Shown here in pieces: positions 8,441-16,012 of a stretch of DNA of 34,391 bases. A program made the position numbers and the translations under genes. The number at the start of each line of letters is the position of its first letter. Positions within the stretch are counted from its first letter, which is position 1. The notes beneath the pieces were generated by a model, which was not told the DNA's origin, made no database searches, and saw only the letters and a list, made by a program, of their open reading frames with translations. The DNA comes from Bacteroidota bacterium (GTDB lineage Bacteria; Bacteroidota; Bacteroidia; Bacteroidales; B39-G9): contig JADFUR010000095.1 in the NCBI GenBank assembly GCA_015222055.1, positions 1-34,391 of the forward strand. Reading direction: 5' to 3'.

Positions 8441-8497
8441 TGTCATTTCTCCCCTTACAAATGGGATTCCTCGCTCGTACCTCGCTTCGGAATGACA
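8441..8497. repeat. 57-base dispersed intergenic repeat with TGTCATT/AATGACA ends
   Basis: The element opens with TGTCATT and closes with AATGACA, and its interior (CTCGCTCGTACCTCGCTTCGG) is much richer in G and C than the surroundings. Similar TGTCATTCCG-type sequences recur between genes in many Bacteroidota genomes. It lies in the gap between the binding protein and the permease and may form a hairpin in that transcript. Confidence 0.65.
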
Positions 8498-8561
8498 ACT
8501 AAACTATATATTAAAAAAATCAAAAATATTTTTTTAATATTAATTTGTTATCAACTTTTGT

Positions 8562-9710
8562 TTAATTAATCTTCTTATAATAATACAAATTATAATCGGG
8601 AAAAATTTGCGGATGAAAAATACGAATTAAATCTTTTAAAATAATTTGTGGATTAACAATTCCTGATTCCCAATAATCATCTCCACCATATTGATTAGTA
8701 ATTGCATTGTTGTTAAAAATCATTTTGTTTTTATACGCCGAGAAATTATTTAAACGACTGTCTACACTAACAATATCTGAAATTTTATTTGCAGCACCTG
8801 TATTTATCCAAAAAACAGCTTTTTGAGCTTTAGCAAATACGCTCTCAATATCTAATGCAAGGCTTTCGCGAGAAGTATCGTCACTAAACATATAATTTGC
8901 TCCGGCATCGAAAAGGAATTTAGCAGCAAAAGATTTTCCGCCTGGAACATACCAGGTATCTTTCCATGGTAAACCGGTTATTACAGTTGGTCTGTTAGTA
9001 ATTGTATCAGTAATGTGTTTAAGCGTATTGTATTCGCTAATAATTTTATCAAACTTCTTATTTGCTAAGTCTCTTTTATTATAAAAAGCAGCAATAAACT
9101 TGACCCATTCTGCTTTAGCAAGAGGTTCGTGTTCTAAGTACTCTGCATTAATAATTACAGGTATTCCAAATTCTTTCAATTTATTGATATAACTAACAGA
9201 CTTATTATCAACCCCATAAGCGATAATTAAATCGGGTTTAAGACTGATAATTAATTCATAATTAAGATTTTGGTCATTGCCAACCTCAACAATTTTATTT
9301 TGTTGATACAGCTTATTGACTTTCTTATTATTAATAAATTTAATGTTTGAAACCCCTGTTATACTTTTTGTTTCGTCAATAAAATCGATAAACGCAATAT
9401 GAGTTGTTGACAAGCAAATAACTTTTTTTACAGGTGTTTTAATAATCTGGTATTTAGAATACTTTTTGGGAACTTTTTTGGGCTTATCTGATAATATATA
9501 TTCATATTGAATATTTCTGGCACCTTGCCATGGATTAAATACTTTCAGAATTTTATAATTATTATGATAAATAATATTAAAGCCCTTAGCATACTTCAAG
9601 TTTGCACCTACAGTATCTGAAATTGATATTTTACTATTGTCATAATTCTCAGAAGGATTACTACATGAAAAAAAGGCAAATACTATTAAAAAAAATATAA
9701 ATTTATGCAT
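8562..9710 (-). CDS. ABC transporter substrate-binding lipoprotein (BtuF/FepB type)
   Basis: 382 residues. A lipoprotein signal ends in the lipobox AFFSC (Cys16). After a variable region of about 95 residues the class III metal-chelate/cobalamin binding fold starts (VKKVICLSTTHIAFIDFIDETKSITGVSN), includes LKPDLIIAYGVDNKSVSYINKLKEFGIPVIIN, and the C-terminal lobe has RPTVITGLPWKDTWYVPGGKSFAAKFLFDAGANYMF. It would capture iron chelate, haem or cobalamin in the periplasm and deliver it to the FecCD-type permease encoded downstream. Its ATG lies two bases after the stop of the giant TPR gene, so both are in one operon. The extra N-terminal region is common in Bacteroidota members of the family. 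Ligand cannot be inferred. Confidence 0.88.
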   Translation of the reverse strand: MHKFIFFLIVFAFFSCSNPSENYDNSKISISDTVGANLKYAKGFNIIYHNNYKILKVFNPWQGARNIQYEYILSDKPKKVPKKYSKYQIIKTPVKKVICLSTTHIAFIDFIDETKSITGVSNIKFINNKKVNKLYQQNKIVEVGNDQNLNYELIISLKPDLIIAYGVDNKSVSYINKLKEFGIPVIINAEYLEHEPLAKAEWVKFIAAFYNKRDLANKKFDKIISEYNTLKHITDTITNRPTVITGLPWKDTWYVPGGKSFAAKFLFDAGANYMFSDDTSRESLALDIESVFAKAQKAVFWINTGAANKISDIVSVDSRLNNFSAYKNKMIFNNNAITNQYGGDDYWESGIVNPQIILKDLIRIFHPQIFPDYNLYYYKKIN

Positions 9711-9712
9711 AT

Positions 9713-12700
9713 CTATTCTTTGGTTTCTGATAAAAAAATATATCTGGAAATATTTCGTCCATTTCGGAAATAATAAATGCCATAAGAATATTTAACTTCA
9801 AGATATTCTTTTGCTATACCTCCACGATTAACAATTAAACGTTTAATTTTCTTATGTGATTTATTAAAATTTTCAACAGTTATGCCTTCCGGGTATTTTC
9901 TTGCCAAATCAGACAAAAATTTTTCCCCCCTTTCCTTACCTGTAAAATCGAAATCTTTTTTTCTGCCTGCCTTTGATTCCTCAATTTTTTGTTTTCTTTC
10001 TTTTTCTGCCGCAACGATTCTTTGTTCCTTTTGAATTTGAATAATTTTATCAATTTTAATAATTCTGTCTTGAGGGTGTTTTTGCTGTGGTTTAATATTC
10101 AAGGCTGTTTTGTATTTAGCTTTTGCAGAAACATAATCTGATGAATTAAAAAAATTATCGGCTTCTTTTATTTCTTTTTGATATTCTTTATCTGTCAATA
10201 ATTGTTTTTGTCGTTCATACTCATTCTGCTCAATAATTTTGGCAATCTCAATCAATTGATTTTTAGGGTATTCTTTTTCAGGGAATAAATTTAATGCTTT
10301 ATTATATGCTAATTTTGCATCGTCAAAACTTTGCTTTTGTAAATAACCGTCGGCTTTACTAACTGTTGCATTATAATACTCAATTTTTTCCTTCCTCAAA
10401 TTATCTAAAATACTATTAATTTTCTTAATCTTTATTTTGGGGTATTGTTCATCCGGTAATAAACTAAGAGCTTTATCGTATAAATGCTTAGCGTCATCAT
10501 AATTTTTGGAATTTAAAAATTTATCTGCATTAGAAATTATTTCAGAATACTGCTTTTTTATAGCTTGACGAGATTTATTTTCTCTATCAATAGAAGCAAG
10601 AAGTTCAACTAATGCAGTAATTTTTTGTTTTGGATAATTTTCTTTGGGTAAAATTGTTAGTGCTTTTTCGTATTTCTGTTTTGCTTCTTTATATTTTTTG
10701 GAATAGTAAAAATTATCTGCTTCTTCTATTATCTTATCGTATTGAATTTTCTTATTCGTTATCTCTGTAATAATAATATTAATTTCGCCAACTTTTTGCT
10801 TTGGATATAGTTCCTTTGATTTTATCCCTAATGCTTTTTTAAATAAATTTAGTGATGATTGATAATTTTTATTGTTAAATTCTTGGTCGGCACTTGCTAT
10901 TGTAGCTTGATACGAATGTTCAACTGCATTTTGCTGTGCAAGTATTTTTTCAATCTCAAATAATTTATTTTGAGGATATTTCTCATTTTCCTTCAAAAAC
11001 GAAGCTTTTTGATAATCACTTTTTGCTTCTAAATATTTTTTTGATTTATATAATGCATCTGCATTTGCAATAAATTGCTTATAATCTACTTCTAATTTTG
11101 CGATGTCTTGTAATTGCTTCTCTTGTGCTAAAAACAATTGTTCTATTGTAGCAATCTTATCTTTGGGATATTGTTCATTTGGTTTTACAGCAATTGCCTT
11201 CACATAATATTTTTTCGCTTCTGAATATTTTTGTATCGAGAACTCATTATCAGCCTCTGAAATTAAACCATTATACTTTTTGTTTATCTTATCTAATTCT
11301 GCTGATTTTTTTATTATTTCACTTATTCTGCTTTTAGGATATTTCTCACCCGGTTTTATTGTTAATGCTTTTTCGAATTCGGCTCTTGATTCTAAATATT
11401 TTTTTGATATAAATAACACATCACCGTTGTCTACAGCATTTTTATATACTTGTTCTTTTGCTTTTTTTTGCTCTGTTTCACTTATTAGAGATGCTAATTT
11501 CTTCTCAATTTCAAGAATTTTTGTTTTCGGATAATCTTCTTCAGGCTTATATGTTAACGATTGTTGATAAATTGTTTTCGCCTCTTGAAATTTACTCGAG
11601 CTAAATAATTTATCTGCTTTTGCTATTGAGTGATTATATAATTTATTGTTTGCGTTTAAATCTGCTAATAGTTTATTTGCGTTTTTGATTTTATTTTTTG
11701 GATATTGCTCGTCTGGTTTTATTTCCAATGCTTTTTGATACAAACCTAATGACGATTTATAATTTTTATTGTTAAATGCTTGATCTGCACTTGCTATTGC
11801 TGATTGATATGAGTTCTCAATTGCATTTTGCTGAGAAAGTAATTTATCTATCTCAAGCAGCCTGTTTTTTGGGTATTTCTCTTCAGACTTAAATGTTAAT
11901 GCTTTATTATAAAATGATTGGGAATTCACATATTGTTTATTCTCAAATGCGTTATCAGCTTTTAAAATTGCTTCATTGTATGATTTTTCTTTTTCCTTTA
12001 AAGAAAATATTATATTATTAATCTCAGCAATTTTATTTTTAGGATATGCTTTCTCAGTCTTTAATAATGACGCTTGCTGATAATTTTCCTTTGATTTTTC
12101 ATAATTATTTAGATTAAAATAATTGTCGGCAAATTGAATTATTTTATTATACTGTTCATCAATAGATTTTGCTTTATCTAAAATATTATTAATCTCAATA
12201 ATTTTGTCTTGTGGGTATTTCTCATTCTGCTTATAAGATAATGCTTTTTGATAATTTGTTTTAGCATCAATATACTTCATATTACTAAAATATGAATCTG
12301 CTTGTTTTATTGCTTCATTATAGTCTTTAAGCTTTTGAGCATTAAGAGCTTCAATATTTTGTTTATTATTTGTTAATTTTTCAATTTCTTTTAATTGAAA
12401 AATCGGATATTGTTCATTTGGTTTTATATCAATAGCTTTGTTGTAATTATTCTTTGCTTCGGAATACTGTTTCAGGTCAAAATTGTTATCGGCAACGGCA
12501 ATAAATTCTTTATAAGCTTTTTCAATAATACGTTTTTTCTCTTCATTAGCTTTATTCTCACTAAATATTTTATCAATCTCTTCAATTTTAATTTTTGGAT
12601 ATTTCGAATCTGGGAGAAATGTAAGAGCTTTTTTATAATATGTTTTCGCTTGTTTAAAATTTTCAATGTTAAAATTTTCATCAGCCAGAGTAATAACTTT

Positions 12701-13381
12701 TTCGTATGATTTTTTTTGAGATTCTTGTTTTGAAACAATTCTTTTTACTTGCCGTATCATCTCATCAGGGTACTCTTCGTAGGGATTATAATTTGTAGAT
12801 AAGTCGTACATTTGCAAAGCATCTTTGTATTTTTTGATGTCAAATAATGAATCTGCTTTTGCAATAGTTTGTTCATAAGCCCTTTGCTTTAAATCATCAT
12901 ACTGACTTAAAAGAATATCTATATCTTTTAGCATTTGGTCAGTATATTCCTCATCGAAGTCGAACTCTCCATAAGAATCGTTATATTTAATTTTTGCAAT
13001 GGGATTTTCTAATATTGAAATATCAAGCCCTTCGACCATACTAAACAAATCAATAGAAAATTTATAAGTCCATATTCCTATTTCATCTTTAGGTAAAACT
13101 GTGACAAAACTAACTTTTTTAGAAACGAAACCTTTCTTGACAAATTTAATGATGTAATTTTTATTAAGGTCTAACTTGAATCGGAATTTCCCATTTTCGT
13201 TTGTAGTAATTGTATTAATTTTTACCGAATTACGGAAAATTTCAACTTTTGCATTTTGAATAACACGTCTATCAGACTTAGCGGTTCCATTAACTTCGAG
13301 GTAACCTTTCTCCTCTTGGGCAAAAAGATTTAATGCCAGAAAAAAAAATATACTTACTATGACTGAAAATTTCTTAATCAA
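9713..13381 (-). CDS. Giant exported TPR-like repeat protein with N-terminal carboxypeptidase-like domain
   Basis: 1222 residues. Residues 1-21 are a signal peptide (MIKKFSVIVSIFFFLALNLFA). A carboxypeptidase regulatory-like beta domain follows (about 27-95), then a linker, then 16 helical repeats from residue 169 to about 1116, a lysine/arginine-rich helix, and a separate C-terminal domain (about 1145-1222) containing VENFNKSHKKIKRLIVNRGG and YGIYYFRNGRNISRYIF. Each repeat follows Yxx-I-ADxxF-xxxxYxxAKxxYxKAL-xxxPxxxYPxxKIxEI. The start is TTG; no in-frame ATG is nearby. It is the first gene of an operon with a metal-type binding lipoprotein two bases behind. Proteins of this plan are envelope scaffolds in Bacteroidota, but I do not recognise a named one and its partner is unknown. 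Confidence 0.85.
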   Translation of the reverse strand: MIKKFSVIVSIFFFLALNLFAQEEKGYLEVNGTAKSDRRVIQNAKVEIFRNSVKINTITTNENGKFRFKLDLNKNYIIKFVKKGFVSKKVSFVTVLPKDEIGIWTYKFSIDLFSMVEGLDISILENPIAKIKYNDSYGEFDFDEEYTDQMLKDIDILLSQYDDLKQRAYEQTIAKADSLFDIKKYKDALQMYDLSTNYNPYEEYPDEMIRQVKRIVSKQESQKKSYEKVITLADENFNIENFKQAKTYYKKALTFLPDSKYPKIKIEEIDKIFSENKANEEKKRIIEKAYKEFIAVADNNFDLKQYSEAKNNYNKAIDIKPNEQYPIFQLKEIEKLTNNKQNIEALNAQKLKDYNEAIKQADSYFSNMKYIDAKTNYQKALSYKQNEKYPQDKIIEINNILDKAKSIDEQYNKIIQFADNYFNLNNYEKSKENYQQASLLKTEKAYPKNKIAEINNIIFSLKEKEKSYNEAILKADNAFENKQYVNSQSFYNKALTFKSEEKYPKNRLLEIDKLLSQQNAIENSYQSAIASADQAFNNKNYKSSLGLYQKALEIKPDEQYPKNKIKNANKLLADLNANNKLYNHSIAKADKLFSSSKFQEAKTIYQQSLTYKPEEDYPKTKILEIEKKLASLISETEQKKAKEQVYKNAVDNGDVLFISKKYLESRAEFEKALTIKPGEKYPKSRISEIIKKSAELDKINKKYNGLISEADNEFSIQKYSEAKKYYVKAIAVKPNEQYPKDKIATIEQLFLAQEKQLQDIAKLEVDYKQFIANADALYKSKKYLEAKSDYQKASFLKENEKYPQNKLFEIEKILAQQNAVEHSYQATIASADQEFNNKNYQSSLNLFKKALGIKSKELYPKQKVGEINIIITEITNKKIQYDKIIEEADNFYYSKKYKEAKQKYEKALTILPKENYPKQKITALVELLASIDRENKSRQAIKKQYSEIISNADKFLNSKNYDDAKHLYDKALSLLPDEQYPKIKIKKINSILDNLRKEKIEYYNATVSKADGYLQKQSFDDAKLAYNKALNLFPEKEYPKNQLIEIAKIIEQNEYERQKQLLTDKEYQKEIKEADNFFNSSDYVSAKAKYKTALNIKPQQKHPQDRIIKIDKIIQIQKEQRIVAAEKERKQKIEESKAGRKKDFDFTGKERGEKFLSDLARKYPEGITVENFNKSHKKIKRLIVNRGGIAKEYLEVKYSYGIYYFRNGRNISRYIFLSETKE
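10034..12877 (-). repeat. 16 coding repeats of 57 or 64 codons in the giant TPR gene
   Basis: By hand count the first 15 repeats have lengths 57, 64, 64, 57, 57, 57, 57, 64, 57, 64, 57, 57, 64, 58, 64 residues; the sixteenth runs into the C-terminal region. The first about 50 positions align without gaps (ADxxF at 8-12, AK at 20-21, YP at 36-37); the 7-residue difference always sits in the helix after the YP motif. Confidence 0.85.
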
Positions 13382-13406
13382 AACATATTTTTTTAGATAT
13401 CGACCT

Positions 13407-13422
13407 AAAATTGATCAATTTT
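13407..13422. promoter_or_regulatory. 16-base perfect palindrome upstream of the giant TPR gene
   Basis: AAAATTGATCAATTTT is a perfect palindrome about 26 bases before the TTG start at 13381. Its position suits an operator, but A/T-rich palindromes are frequent in this DNA and nothing else supports it. Confidence 0.35.
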
Positions 13423-13487
13423 TATTTCAAACACTAAATTTATAAAATTTAAGACATAATTAAAAACCTTATTTTAAAAATAGAAAA

Positions 13488-14423
13488 TTAATTTTGCGTA
13501 TCCTCTTGTGTTTGTGCAAATTTTTCAATAACAACTATTGTCAAAAACCCAACAATTAGTAATATTACAGCAGCAATAATGTGAGGGTCATTATTTGTAA
13601 TATCAAAATAATTATTAGGAAGAATGTTCTGTTGAATAAGAGGTTTTGCAATTCCATGTTTATCAATATAAGTTGAAATAACATTTTTCCAAGGCCACAA
13701 AATACTTAAGGATCCAAGAATAAAACCTGTTAACAAGGAGATTGTTTGATTTCGAAATTTTTTATAAATCCAAGAAAGAAGATAAGAAAAAGCCAGCAAT
13801 CCAAAACCTGCCCCAAATACAACAGGCAATAAAACAAGCATATCAAAATTTGTAACAGAATCAATCATAACAAGGCGATAGTTTCCCAGTAAAATTAAGA
13901 TGAACGAACCTGAAAGTCCCGGTAAAATCATGCTACAGGCAGCTATTATACCACAAATAAATAAATAAATTGCCGAATCGTTTTCTTTTGCAGGATTTAG
14001 AAATGAAATTGCCATTGCAATTGCTGTACCTAAAATAAAAAAACCAATAGTTGAGAAAGACCATTTGTTAATAGTTTTACCAACATAATATACAGAGGCA
14101 AGTATTAAACCAAAAAAATAAGCCCAGACATGAATTGGATAATTACTGAATAGAAAAGACAAAATTTTTGCTAAAGAAAAAATACTAACAATGGCACCAA
14201 AAAATACAGATATTATAAAAAACAAATCAGTGTATTTTGCAAATTCCTTAAATTTTCCGGTAAACAGCAAGCGAAATGCTGAAATATTAAATGATTTAAT
14301 TGAATCAATAATTCTTTGAAATATGCCAGTTATCAAAGCAATTGTACCTCCAGAAACCCCTGGGATTACATTTGCAGCACCCATTGCCAAACCTTTGGTA
14401 AAATTTACAAAATAATTTTTCAT
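13488..14423 (-). CDS. popT: DUF368 membrane protein (undecaprenyl-phosphate transporter family, PopT)
   Basis: 311 residues with about eight to nine membrane segments. The N-terminal signature KGLAMGAANVIPGVSGGTIALITGIF is the first of the two DUF368 inverted repeat motifs; the second is ACSMILPGLSGSFILILLGNY. In both, a Pro-Gly-x-Ser-Gly core lies in a re-entrant loop. Members of DUF368 have been shown in other bacteria to recycle the lipid carrier undecaprenyl phosphate across the inner membrane (PopT), which feeds peptidoglycan and surface polysaccharide synthesis. The gene stands alone between the threonine-synthase-like gene (terminator between them) and the giant TPR gene. Family assignment is firm; the transport role comes from work on homologues. 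Confidence 0.9.
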   Translation of the reverse strand: MKNYFVNFTKGLAMGAANVIPGVSGGTIALITGIFQRIIDSIKSFNISAFRLLFTGKFKEFAKYTDLFFIISVFFGAIVSIFSLAKILSFLFSNYPIHVWAYFFGLILASVYYVGKTINKWSFSTIGFFILGTAIAMAISFLNPAKENDSAIYLFICGIIAACSMILPGLSGSFILILLGNYRLVMIDSVTNFDMLVLLPVVFGAGFGLLAFSYLLSWIYKKFRNQTISLLTGFILGSLSILWPWKNVISTYIDKHGIAKPLIQQNILPNNYFDITNNDPHIIAAVILLIVGFLTIVVIEKFAQTQEDTQN

Positions 14424-14475
14424 GTGTTTATTTAATTAAAAATTACGAATTATGAATATTTGAATATTTGAACTC

Positions 14476-14506
14476 AGCTCTTTCGGATTGCAAATCCGAA
14501 AGAGCT
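14476..14506. repeat. Perfect 14-bp inverted repeat (REP-like palindrome)
   Basis: AGCTCTTTCGGATT (14476-14489), loop GCA, then its exact complement (14493-14506). There is no T tract on either side, so it is probably a repetitive palindrome or an mRNA hairpin in the leader of the DUF368 gene, not a terminator. Confidence 0.75.
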
Positions 14507-14558
14507 ATTGGAGAAGCTACTTTATATAAAAGTCCTTACTTAAAACTTAAATATAATC

Positions 14559-14589
14559 AAAAAAATGCCGTCAATATTAATTAACGGCA
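14559..14589 (-). terminator. Rho-independent terminator after the threonine-synthase-like gene
   Basis: On the minus strand TGCCGTTAAT / ATTGACGGCA form a 10-bp stem with one U-G pair and a TAAT loop, followed directly by seven T. It lies 47 bases after the stop codon at 14637 and separates this transcript from DUF368. Confidence 0.9.
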
Positions 14590-14636
14590 CTAAATATATA
14601 TCTATTTCTTTTTAAACACTTCTTTTTTATTCAAAA

Positions 14637-15965
14637 TTATTTAAAAGGCTTCCATAATTGATCTCTGTATGATGAACGGTCATAATTTTCACAATCGTCA
14701 ACAGATGAAATATTTTTAGTTGTGTAAATCATCTCTTTCATAAAGTCAGGAGCTCTTCTAACACCTTCACCAATGTTCATCATTATTCTATCACCATTTT
14801 TGAGATCACCGTTTTTCAAAGAATCGAAAAAGCCACCAACAGCAACAGCAGCTGCAGGTCCAATTCTAATGGTAGTTTCAAAAGCTACTAAACGAGAAAT
14901 ATCAACTAATTTATCTTCATCACATTCAATAATCTCACCTCCGCTATCTTTCACAATTTTAGCAATAATTGGATACGTAGCGGGATTACCGGTTGCAAGA
15001 GTAGGAACTTTTGATTTTGGATTATCATAAATTGGATAATCTTTTTCCCAACCTTCAGGAAAATTCTTTGCCTTTGCTTTTTGCCATGCTTCGGTCATTG
15101 GAGCACAACCACTTGGTTGAACTAAAATATAACGAGGGGATTGTTTAATAATGCATAAATCTTTAACATCATCAAAAGCCTTATTAATGGCAATAGGACC
15201 TGTTCCACCGCTAAGTGCTTGAATATAAACATTTGGCACCTCACCTAACTTTCTAAGCCATTCAAAAAGCATAACTTTTTTCGATTCAACTCTCATTGGG
15301 TCTGTGTTTCCTGATGAAAGAAGCACATTATATTTTTTTGAATATTCTGCAGCAATTTTTTTTGCTTTTGCATAATCTCCATCAACACGATATACTCTTT
15401 GCCCATAACTGCTAACTTCTGCTTCGTTAGCTTTTAAAGCATCGTTTGGGATAAAAACAGATAAAGAAATTCCTGCTTCGGCAAGATAACGTGCAAAAGC
15501 ATTTGCTACATTACCTGTGCTTGCAACTGCGTATTCTTTAATATTATTTTCTTTTAAAACACTTGCAACTAAAGTTGCTGCTGCATCTTTAAATGTTCCT
15601 GTGCCGTAGTTATCATCGTTACGATAAGCATATACAGTACAATCAATATTATATTGTTCTTTTGCAAATTTTTCAAGAAAAGTCCAATTGTCAATATCAA
15701 TTACACCTTCGTTATATGAAATAATATTTTTTTTATCGTTAAGTGGTAAAAAATCAAAATAATGCCAAAGACTTTTTACTTCAGTTGAATTATTTAAAAT
15801 TAAATCTTTATATTTGTTAATGTCTTGAGAATAAACTGTATCGACCCAATTTTTTCCACATTTTGGGCATTTTTGTCCATAGCTAAACCATTCTTTAAAA
15901 TCACTTATTTCATGTTTACAGTTTCGGCACACAAAATGGAATTTACTATTTGATGAATCACTCAT
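14637..15965 (-). CDS. Threonine synthase-like PLP enzyme (threonine or cysteate synthase)
   Basis: 442 residues. An N-terminal zinc ribbon (Cys13, Cys16, Cys33, Cys36) precedes a fold type II PLP domain. The Schiff-base lysine is Lys126 in YGTGTFKDAAATL; STGNVANAFARYLAEAG contacts the substrate, LSGGTGP binds the PLP phosphate, and the C-terminal part has RIGPAAAVAVGG. Threonine synthase makes threonine from O-phosphohomoserine in the cytoplasm. The active-site segment reads TGTFKD and STGN where most threonine synthases have TxSFKD and SSGN, so a close paralogue such as cysteate synthase (phosphoserine plus sulfite) is possible. It follows a TPR gene by 47 bases in the same transcript and ends at a clear terminator. 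Confidence 0.85.
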   Translation of the reverse strand: MSDSSNSKFHFVCRNCKHEISDFKEWFSYGQKCPKCGKNWVDTVYSQDINKYKDLILNNSTEVKSLWHYFDFLPLNDKKNIISYNEGVIDIDNWTFLEKFAKEQYNIDCTVYAYRNDDNYGTGTFKDAAATLVASVLKENNIKEYAVASTGNVANAFARYLAEAGISLSVFIPNDALKANEAEVSSYGQRVYRVDGDYAKAKKIAAEYSKKYNVLLSSGNTDPMRVESKKVMLFEWLRKLGEVPNVYIQALSGGTGPIAINKAFDDVKDLCIIKQSPRYILVQPSGCAPMTEAWQKAKAKNFPEGWEKDYPIYDNPKSKVPTLATGNPATYPIIAKIVKDSGGEIIECDEDKLVDISRLVAFETTIRIGPAAAVAVGGFFDSLKNGDLKNGDRIMMNIGEGVRRAPDFMKEMIYTTKNISSVDDCENYDRSSYRDQLWKPFK

Positions 15966-16012
15966 AATTTAAAAATTTATTTTATATTATATTTTTATGT
16001 GTTGATTTACAA

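Noticed and set aside
12395-12709. 104-codon plus-strand frame inside the giant TPR gene
   Set aside because: Phe/Ile-rich translation of the complement of a Lys/Asn-rich repeat; no start signal and the sense frame is clearly coding.
10034-12877. CRISPR-like or DNA tandem array
   Set aside because: Repeats are at the protein level with diverged DNA and no spacers; the frame is open throughout.
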